The notes under the pieces are model-generated. The model was not told where the DNA came from and did not search any database. It saw only the letters and a list, made by a program, of their open reading frames with translations. Of a stretch of DNA of 64,000 bases, positions 57,691 through 64,000 are shown piece by piece. The first letter of the stretch is position 1; each line of letters begins with the position of its first letter. Position numbers and translations under genes: made by a program. This stretch comes from Leclercia sp. AS011 (GTDB taxonomy: Bacteria > Pseudomonadota > Gammaproteobacteria > Enterobacterales > Enterobacteriaceae). The DNA is taken from positions 194,647 through 258,646 of the forward strand of contig NZ_JBBCMA010000005.1 in assembly GCF_037152535.1 (NCBI RefSeq), read 5' to 3'.

Positions 57691-57795
57691 GCCAGGCGGC
57701 GCTGCGCTTGCACTGGCCTACGGAATGTAGGCCGGGTAAGCGTAGCGCCACCCGGCAGCAGTGCTTTATTCCCTCTCTGAAAGGGGAGGGAATAA
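57691..57795. repeat. REP pair plus hairpin between dppA and dppB
   Basis: Two REP units (57691-57717 and 57731-57756) are followed by a perfect 10-bp inverted repeat, TTATTCCCTC (57766-57775) and GAGGGAATAA (57786-57795). Together they fill most of the 177-bp gap. Such structures after a binding-protein gene typically block 3'-5' decay, giving more DppA than the membrane subunits. This role is inferred. Confidence 0.75.
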
Positions 57796-57856
57796 GATTT
57801 GTGAGCAATACAGACGTCTCGCCTCCAGGCGTACGTCATTAGAGAGAATCCGGGTT

Positions 57857-58876
57857 ATGTTGCAGTTCATCCTCCGACGTCTGGGACTTGTTATCCCCAC
57901 GTTTATCGGTATCACCCTTCTCACCTTTGCCTTCGTCCATATGATCCCCGGTGACCCGGTAATGATTATGGCGGGCGAGCGTGGAATTTCTCCTGAACGT
58001 CATGCACAGCTGTTAGCCGAACTGGGGCTGGATAAGCCTATGTGGCAGCAGTATCTCCACTATATCTGGGGGGTCATGCATGGTGATTTAGGTATTTCGC
58101 TGAAAAGCCGCCTGCCGGTGTGGGAAGAGTTCGTACCACGATTTAAAGCAACGCTGGAGCTCGGTGTCTGCGCCATGATTTTTGCCGTCTCCGTGGGTAT
58201 CCCGGTGGGCGTGCTGGCTGCGGTGAAACGTGGCTCTATCTTTGATCATACCGCCGTAGGCCTGGCGCTGACCGGCTACTCCATGCCTATCTTCTGGTGG
58301 GGCATGATGCTGATCATGCTGGTGTCGGTGCAGTGGAACCTGACGCCGGTGTCCGGACGCGTCAGCGATATGGTCTTCCTTGATGACTCCAACCCGCTGA
58401 CCGGCTTTATGCTGATCGACACGGCCATCTGGGGCGAAGAGGGCAACTTTATCGATGCGCTGGCGCATATGATCCTGCCGGCCATGGTGCTCGGTACGAT
58501 CCCGCTGGCGGTGATCGTGCGTATGACCCGTTCGTCGATGCTGGAAGTGCTGGGCGAGGATTACATCCGTACCGCTCGCGCCAAAGGTCTGACCCGTATG
58601 CGGGTGATCATCGTTCATGCCCTGCGTAACGCCATGCTGCCGGTCGTCACGGTTATCGGCCTGCAGGTGGGAACGTTGCTGGCCGGGGCGATCCTGACCG
58701 AAACCATCTTCTCCTGGCCGGGTCTCGGTCGCTGGCTGATTGACGCACTGCAACGCCGTGACTATCCGGTGGTGCAGGGCGGTGTACTGCTGGTGGCGAC
58801 GATGATTATTCTCGTCAACCTGCTGGTCGATTTGCTGTACGGCGTGGTGAACCCGCGTATTCGTCATAAGAAGTAA
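57857..58876 (+). CDS. dppB: Dipeptide ABC transporter permease DppB
   Basis: A 339-residue inner-membrane permease with six helices. The N-terminus MLQFILRRLGLVIPTFIGITLLTF is typical of the DppB/OppB class. The EAA-type coupling loop is EDYIRTARAKGLTRMRVIIVHALRNAMLPV. It pairs with DppC and rests on DppD/DppF. The ATG at 57857 matches E. coli; the frame upstream overlaps the hairpin and is not coding. Confidence 0.96.
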   Translation: MLQFILRRLGLVIPTFIGITLLTFAFVHMIPGDPVMIMAGERGISPERHAQLLAELGLDKPMWQQYLHYIWGVMHGDLGISLKSRLPVWEEFVPRFKATLELGVCAMIFAVSVGIPVGVLAAVKRGSIFDHTAVGLALTGYSMPIFWWGMMLIMLVSVQWNLTPVSGRVSDMVFLDDSNPLTGFMLIDTAIWGEEGNFIDALAHMILPAMVLGTIPLAVIVRMTRSSMLEVLGEDYIRTARAKGLTRMRVIIVHALRNAMLPVVTVIGLQVGTLLAGAILTETIFSWPGLGRWLIDALQRRDYPVVQGGVLLVATMIILVNLLVDLLYGVVNPRIRHKK

Positions 58877-58885
58877 GGGGCCATC

Positions 58886-59788
58886 ATGTCACACGTATCT
58901 GAAAATAAAGTGGTTGCTGCACCGGTTCCCATGACGCCGCTGCAGGAGTTCTGGCACTACTTCAAGCGCAATAAAGGCGCGGTTGTAGGGCTGGTGTATG
59001 TCTCCATCATGATCCTGATTGCGGTGTTCGCCAACGTGCTTGCCCCGTATAACCCGGCGGATCAGTTTCGCGACATGCTGCTGGCGCCGCCGGCCTGGCA
59101 GGAGGGGGGAACATTCGCTCACCTGTTAGGTACCGACGATGTCGGCCGCGATGTACTGTCCCGTCTGATGTACGGTGCGCGTCTGTCCCTGCTGGTGGGC
59201 TGCCTGGTGGTTGTGCTCTCGCTGGTTCTCGGCGTTGTTCTCGGCCTGGTGGCGGGTTACTTCGGCGGGCTGGTGGATAACACCATCATGCGTATCGTCG
59301 ACATCATGCTGGCGCTGCCGAGCCTGCTGCTGGCGCTGGTGCTGGTGGCGATCTTCGGTCCGTCGATCGGCAATGCCGCTCTGGCGTTGACGTTCGTGGC
59401 GCTGCCTCACTACGTGCGATTAACCCGTGCGGCGGTGCTGGTGGAAGTGAACCGTGACTACGTTACCGCGTCTCGCGTGGCGGGTGCGGGTGCGATGCGT
59501 CAGATGTTCGTCAATATTCTCCCGAACTGTCTTGCGCCGCTGATTGTTCAGGCGTCGCTCGGTTTCTCTAACGCCATTCTCGATATGGCCGCTCTTGGCT
59601 TCCTTGGCATGGGTGCGCAGCCGCCAACACCGGAGTGGGGCACCATGCTCTCCGACGTGTTGCAGTTCGCGCAAAGCGCCTGGTGGGTTGTGACCTTCCC
59701 GGGTCTGGCGATCCTGCTGACGGTGCTGGCATTTAACCTGATGGGTGATGGTCTGCGTGATGCACTTGATCCCAAACTGAAGCAGTAA
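58886..59788 (+). CDS. dppC: Dipeptide ABC transporter permease DppC
   Basis: A 300-residue permease partner of DppB. A cytoplasmic N-terminal tail ([21 protein letters not shown]) precedes six membrane helices, with [21 protein letters not shown] and the coupling loop [25 protein letters not shown]. It lies nine bases after dppB and is followed by dppD after ten. Confidence 0.96.
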   Translation: MSHVSENKVVAAPVPMTPLQEFWHYFKRNKGAVVGLVYVSIMILIAVFANVLAPYNPADQFRDMLLAPPAWQEGGTFAHLLGTDDVGRDVLSRLMYGARLSLLVGCLVVVLSLVLGVVLGLVAGYFGGLVDNTIMRIVDIMLALPSLLLALVLVAIFGPSIGNAALALTFVALPHYVRLTRAAVLVEVNRDYVTASRVAGAGAMRQMFVNILPNCLAPLIVQASLGFSNAILDMAALGFLGMGAQPPTPEWGTMLSDVLQFAQSAWWVVTFPGLAILLTVLAFNLMGDGLRDALDPKLKQ

Positions 59789-59798
59789 GAGGCACGAG

Positions 59799-60782
59799 AT
59801 GGCGTTATTAAATGTAGATAAATTATCGGTGCACTTCGGTGACGTGGGCTCCGAGTTTCGCGCCGTAGATAGGATCAGCTACAGCGTAAATCAGGGTGAA
59901 GTGGTCGGCATCGTCGGTGAGTCAGGTTCCGGTAAATCGGTAAGCTCGCTGGCGATTATGGGGCTGATTGATTTTCCTGGCCGCGTAATGGCGGAAAGCC
60001 TGGCGTTTAACGGCCAGGATCTGAAGCGTATCTCTGAAAAAGAGCGTCGCAACCTGGTGGGCGCCGAAGTGGCGATGATCTTCCAGGACCCGATGACCAG
60101 CCTTAATCCCTGCTACACCGTTGGTTTCCAGATTATGGAAGCCATTAAGGTGCATCAGGGTGGGAATAAACAAACCCGTCGTCAGCGGGCAATCGACCTC
60201 CTGACCCAGGTGGGTATTCCCGATCCGGCCTCGCGTCTGGATGTCTATCCGCACCAGCTCTCCGGTGGGATGAGCCAGCGCGTGATGATCGCCATGGCGA
60301 TTGCCTGTCGTCCGAAGCTGCTGATTGCCGATGAACCCACGACCGCGCTCGACGTGACCATTCAGGCGCAGATCATCGAGCTGCTGCTGGAGCTGCAGCA
60401 GAAAGAGAACATGGCGCTGATCCTGATCACCCATGACCTGGCGTTAGTGGCCGAAGCGGCGCATAAAATCATCGTGATGTACGCCGGACAGGTCGTGGAA
60501 ACCGGGAACTCGCACGATATCTTCCGCGCGCCGCGTCACCCTTATACTCAGGCGTTGCTGCGTGCGCTGCCGGAGTTCGCCCAGGACAAGGCGCGTCTGG
60601 CGTCGCTGCCGGGCGTAGTGCCGGGTAAATATGACCGCCCGACCGGCTGTCTGCTGAACCCGCGCTGCCCGTATGCCACGGATAAATGCCGCGTTGATGA
60701 GCCGGATCTCTATACCCTCAGCGACGGCCGTCAGTCTAAATGTCACTACCCACTCGATGACGCCGGGAGGCCTACACTATGA
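59799..60782 (+). CDS. dppD: Dipeptide ABC transporter ATPase DppD
   Basis: A 327-residue ATPase. Walker A is GESGSGKS, the signature [16 protein letters not shown] and Walker [13 protein letters not shown]. The C-terminal oligopeptide-transporter extension holds a cysteine cluster ([14 protein letters not shown] ... C), which binds an iron-sulfur cluster in relatives. The stop overlaps the dppF start as ATGA. Confidence 0.96.
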   Translation: MALLNVDKLSVHFGDVGSEFRAVDRISYSVNQGEVVGIVGESGSGKSVSSLAIMGLIDFPGRVMAESLAFNGQDLKRISEKERRNLVGAEVAMIFQDPMTSLNPCYTVGFQIMEAIKVHQGGNKQTRRQRAIDLLTQVGIPDPASRLDVYPHQLSGGMSQRVMIAMAIACRPKLLIADEPTTALDVTIQAQIIELLLELQQKENMALILITHDLALVAEAAHKIIVMYAGQVVETGNSHDIFRAPRHPYTQALLRALPEFAQDKARLASLPGVVPGKYDRPTGCLLNPRCPYATDKCRVDEPDLYTLSDGRQSKCHYPLDDAGRPTL

Positions 60783-61792
60783 GTTCGCAAGAGGCCACCA
60801 TGCAACAGCCGCTGTTGCAGGCTATCGATCTGAAAAAACACTACCCGGTGAAGAAGGGGCTGTTTGCCCCGGAACGCCTGGTGAAAGCGCTGGATGGCGT
60901 CTCCTTTACTCTGGAGCGCGGCAAAACGCTGGCGGTGGTGGGGGAGTCCGGCTGTGGGAAATCCACTCTGGGCCGTCTGCTAACCATGATTGAAACCCCG
61001 ACCGGGGGCGAGCTGTACTATCAGGGCCAGGATCTGCTCAAGCACGATCCTGATGCGCAGAAGCTGCGTCGCCAGAAAATCCAGATTGTGTTCCAGAACC
61101 CGTATGGTTCCCTGAACCCGCGTAAGAAAGTGGGGCAGATTCTGGAGGAGCCGCTGCAGATCAACTCCACATTGAGCAAAGAGCAGCGTCGCGAGAAAGC
61201 GCTGGCGATGATGGCGAAAGTGGGGCTTAAGACCGAGCATTACGATCGCTATCCGCACATGTTCTCCGGCGGTCAGCGTCAGCGTATCGCTATCGCCCGT
61301 GGTCTGATGCTCGACCCGGATGTGGTGATTGCCGATGAACCGGTCTCCGCGCTTGACGTGTCCGTCCGTGCGCAGGTGCTGAACCTGATGATGGATCTGC
61401 AGCAGGATCTAGGCCTGTCGTATGTCTTTATCTCTCACGACCTGTCGGTGGTGGAGCACATCGCGGATGAAGTGATGGTGATGTATCTGGGCCGCTGCGT
61501 AGAGAAGGGGACGAAAGATCAGATCTTTAATAACCCGCGCCATCCTTATACTCAGGCGCTGCTCTCCGCGACACCGCGTCTGAACCCGGACGATCGTCGG
61601 GAGCGCATCAAGCTGACCGGCGAGCTGCCAAGCCCGCTTAACCCGCCGCCGGGCTGTGCCTTTAACGCCCGCTGCCGCCGTCGCTTTGGGCCATGCACCC
61701 AGCTGCAACCGCAGTTAAAAGACTACGGCGGTCAACTGGTGGCCTGCTTCGCCGTCGATCAGGATGAAAACGGCGAAAAGCCTCTGGCGTAA
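60779..61792 (+). CDS. dppF: Dipeptide ABC transporter ATPase DppF
   Basis: A 337-residue second ATPase of the dipeptide importer. Walker A is [11 protein letters not shown], the signature [15 protein letters not shown] and Walker [13 protein letters not shown]. The C-terminal cysteine block ([14 protein letters not shown]) is present. E. coli DppF is 334 residues; the difference is at the C-terminus. In E. coli the gene beyond dppF is not coaA, so this is where local synteny changes. Confidence 0.96.
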   Translation: MSSQEATMQQPLLQAIDLKKHYPVKKGLFAPERLVKALDGVSFTLERGKTLAVVGESGCGKSTLGRLLTMIETPTGGELYYQGQDLLKHDPDAQKLRRQKIQIVFQNPYGSLNPRKKVGQILEEPLQINSTLSKEQRREKALAMMAKVGLKTEHYDRYPHMFSGGQRQRIAIARGLMLDPDVVIADEPVSALDVSVRAQVLNLMMDLQQDLGLSYVFISHDLSVVEHIADEVMVMYLGRCVEKGTKDQIFNNPRHPYTQALLSATPRLNPDDRRERIKLTGELPSPLNPPPGCAFNARCRRRFGPCTQLQPQLKDYGGQLVACFAVDQDENGEKPLA

Positions 61793-61797
61793 GTGAT

Positions 61798-61825
61798 AAA
61801 AAAACCGGCGATAAGCCGGTTTTTT
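61798..61825. terminator. Bidirectional terminator between dppF and coaA
   Basis: AAAAAAACCGGC-GATAA-GCCGGTTTTTT, symmetric with A-tract and T-tract, lies between the convergent dppF and coaA. It can end both. Confidence 0.9.
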
Positions 61826-61842
61826 ATTGGAACGGGGAAAGG

Positions 61843-62793
61843 TTATTTCCGTAAACGAATCTGGTCGACAGCATGTTTCTCACTCTTGGTGAGGATCAGG
61901 CTGGCGCGCTCACGCGTTGGCAGGATGTTCTCTTTCAGGTTCACGTAGTTGATCTCATTCCAGAGCGAGGTGGCCACGTTAACGGCCTCTTCTTTCGAGA
62001 GCTGGGCGTAGTTATGGAAGTAGGAGTCAGGATCGGTGAACGCCCCTTCGCGGAACTTGAGGAAGCGGTTGATGTACCAGTTCTGCAGCAGATCTTCCGG
62101 CGCATCGACGTAGATAGAGAAATCGACAAAGTCAGAGACAAAGACATGATGCGGATCGTGAGGATAGTCCATCCCGCTCTGCAGCACGTTTAACCCTTCC
62201 AGAATCAGGATGTCCGGCTGCACCACCGTTTTATCCCCGTCAGGGATACGGTCGTAAATCAGGTGCGAATAGACCGGAGCCGTCACGTTTGGCACGCCCG
62301 ATTTCAGATCCGACACGAATTTCACCAGACGGTGCATATCATAAGAGAGCGGGAAGCCCTTCTTCTTCATCAACCCGCGTTCCTTTAACACCTCGTTAGG
62401 GTGCAGGAAACCGTCGGTGGTGATCAGCTCCACGCTGCGGTGTTCCGGCCAGCGGCTCAGCAGCGCCTGCAGGACACGCGCCGTGGTGCTTTTACCCACG
62501 GCGACGCTGCCGGCAATACTGATGATATAAGGAATGCGCTGCCCGTTAGTACCGAGGAACTGCTCCAGTACGGCCTGTCGGCGGAGGTTGGAACTGATAT
62601 AGAAATTCAGCAAACGCGATAGAGGCAAATAAATTTCAGCCACTTCTTCAAGCGACAGGTCTTCGTTTATCCCTTTTAACCGTGCGATTTCGCCTTCCGT
62701 TAAGGTCATCGGAACGGAGTCACGCAGAGCAGCCCACTGGCTGCGGCTAAACTGGAGATAAGGCGTCATTAACATTTGCTCTTTTTTGCTCAT
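61843..62793 (-). CDS. coaA: Pantothenate kinase (type I)
   Basis: CoaA catalyses the first and rate-controlling step of coenzyme A synthesis, phosphorylating pantothenate. The 316 residues equal E. coli. The P-loop is GSVAVGKST (about 95-103), followed by [21 protein letters not shown] and the acceptor region [23 protein letters not shown]. The start [15 protein letters not shown] was chosen by comparison with E. coli; another ATG two codons upstream is possible and neither has a strong ribosome site. It is divergent from the tRNA-tufB operon, as in E. coli. Confidence 0.96.
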   Translation of the reverse strand: MSKKEQMLMTPYLQFSRSQWAALRDSVPMTLTEGEIARLKGINEDLSLEEVAEIYLPLSRLLNFYISSNLRRQAVLEQFLGTNGQRIPYIISIAGSVAVGKSTTARVLQALLSRWPEHRSVELITTDGFLHPNEVLKERGLMKKKGFPLSYDMHRLVKFVSDLKSGVPNVTAPVYSHLIYDRIPDGDKTVVQPDILILEGLNVLQSGMDYPHDPHHVFVSDFVDFSIYVDAPEDLLQNWYINRFLKFREGAFTDPDSYFHNYAQLSKEEAVNVATSLWNEINYVNLKENILPTRERASLILTKSEKHAVDQIRLRK

Positions 62794-63131
62794 AAGCATG
62801 CTTGAGTGAGGCGTCTCATCCCACAGTAGAAGCTAACCGTGCGGGGGGAGGGCACATCACATAATCGTTAATTTTGGACAATGCGCAGGAGGTTAACACC
62901 AGATGGGCCGAATAATAAGAAAAAAAGTGGCCCAGTGTTACGTTAAGCGCGAATGGTCACAGACCGGGTAGGAGCCCTTTCCGGGGCAATAAATGATGGA
63001 GATTTACGCGCATTTGCCTGGAATTACAGCGTTATTCGCTCTTCTCGCACAAAATGTGAGCGAAAGAACGATTTATGCAAATTTTTAGTTGCATGAACCT
63101 GCGGGTCTCCCTAAAATGCGCGCTACTTGAT
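62794..63131. promoter_or_regulatory. coaA / tRNA-operon divergent control region
   Basis: This 338-bp gap holds the coaA promoter (boxes not identified) and the tRNA-tufB promoter. The latter is TTGCAT (63089-63094), a 17-bp spacer and TAAAAT (63112-63117). The GC-rich discriminator GCGCGC follows, the hallmark of growth-rate and stringent control. The AT-rich stretch upstream (63010-63090) is where Fis sites would be expected. Confidence 0.75.
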
Positions 63132-63207
<76 letters not shown>

Positions 63208-63215
63208 TCAAGTCC

Positions 63216-63300
<85 letters not shown>

Positions 63301-63325
63301 CTTTCTGGCAGCGTTAACGCCGCCG

Positions 63326-63381
63326 GAGCTGGTTGGAAAAATAACCAGCTCGAACATGAAAAGAGAGAAATCTCTTTTTTT
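63326..63381 (+). other. Two hairpins in the tyrU-glyT spacer
   Basis: GAGCTGGTT (63326-63334) and AACCAGCTC (63343-63351) form a perfect 9-bp stem. It is followed by AAAAGAGA-GAAA-TCTCTTTT (63359-63378) and more T. The second looks like a weak attenuator or terminator inside the tRNA operon; both may instead guide RNase processing. The 116-bp spacer is the longest between the four tRNA genes. Confidence 0.5.
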
Positions 63382-63416
63382 GTTACAGAAAGAACTGGGT
63401 AGCCGAGTTTCAGGAT

Positions 63417-63491
<75 letters not shown>

Positions 63492-63497
63492 ATACGT

Positions 63498-63573
63498 GCT
63501 GATATGGCTCAGTTGGTAGAGCGCACCCTTGGTAAGGGTGAGGTCCCCAGTTCGACTCTGGGTATCAGCACCA
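63498..63573 (+). tRNA. thrT: tRNA-Thr (GGU)
   Basis: A 76-nt tRNA with encoded CCA. The anticodon loop TTGGTAA gives GGU. It is the last tRNA before tufB, 118 bp upstream of its start, with which it is cotranscribed in E. coli. Confidence 0.96.
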
Positions 63574-63655
63574 CTTCACTTCTCCCTCCCGTTTCTCTCT
63601 GTTTCAATTTAAATGAATTCAACAGTTCAGGCATTTCGCCTGGTTGATGTGGTGA

Positions 63656-64000
<345 letters not shown>

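Overview
The window is an ordinary, densely coded stretch of a gamma-proteobacterial chromosome. Nearly every gene has a full-length E. coli K-12 counterpart recognisable by sequence and usually by neighbours: mtlADR, selAB, xylFGHR/AB, glyQS, cspA, bisC, eptB, dppABCDF, coaA and tufB. High-GC codon use, many REP-type palindromes and the accessory sugar genes suggest Enterobacteriaceae of the Enterobacter/Lelliottia/Leclercia/Klebsiella type rather than Escherichia. No insertion sequence, prophage, CRISPR array or plasmid module is visible.

Layout. 1-7.5 kb: the 5' end of lldP with its paired LldR operators, yibL, the mannitol operon mtlA-mtlD-mtlR on the minus strand, then yibI-yibH and yibF. 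7.5-10.8 kb: selA-selB for selenocysteine incorporation. 10.8-20 kb is the most variable part. It holds a ROK-family kinase, aldB, the divergent pair yiaU/yiaT, and a GH127 beta-L-arabinofuranosidase with a GPH-type sugar symporter and a divergent AraC regulator. These lie where E. coli carries the yiaJ-S region. 19.8-24.9 kb: ysaA, avtA, malS, bax. 24.9-33.1 kb: the complete xylose regulon, with xylFGH and xylR running left and xylAB running right from a shared control region. 33.2-41.6 kb: wecH, ysaB, glyQS, an extra ABC-F ATPase, yiaG, yiaF and cspA with its long cold-shock leader. 41.6-46.8 kb: a 2-ketogluconate cluster (ghrB, transporter, PfkB kinase, isomerase, LacI regulator) with a PtxS-like operator. 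46.9-55.3 kb: yiaD, bisC, yiaC, tag, yhjY, yhjX, eptB. 55.3-61.8 kb: a proline tRNA and dppABCDF. 61.8-64 kb: coaA, the tRNA operon Thr-Tyr-Gly-Thr and the start of tufB.

How it works together. Much of the window handles carbon sources under catabolite control: mannitol, xylose, probable arabinofuranosides, 2-ketogluconate, periplasmic maltodextrins and peptides. Recognisable CRP, MalT, YpdB-like, LldR-like and PtxS-like sites support this. The rest is housekeeping: translation, CoA synthesis, DNA repair and envelope modification.

Points worth checking. The dppF-coaA junction joins two loci that are far apart in E. coli. The tRNA at the E. coli proK position reads UGG instead of CGG. Three 21-bp-phased YpdB-like repeats precede yhjX. 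The ABC-F gene is preceded by two tiny overlapping ORFs. The kgu-like and GH127 loci are compact accessory sugar systems. I do not see a convincing wholly new system.
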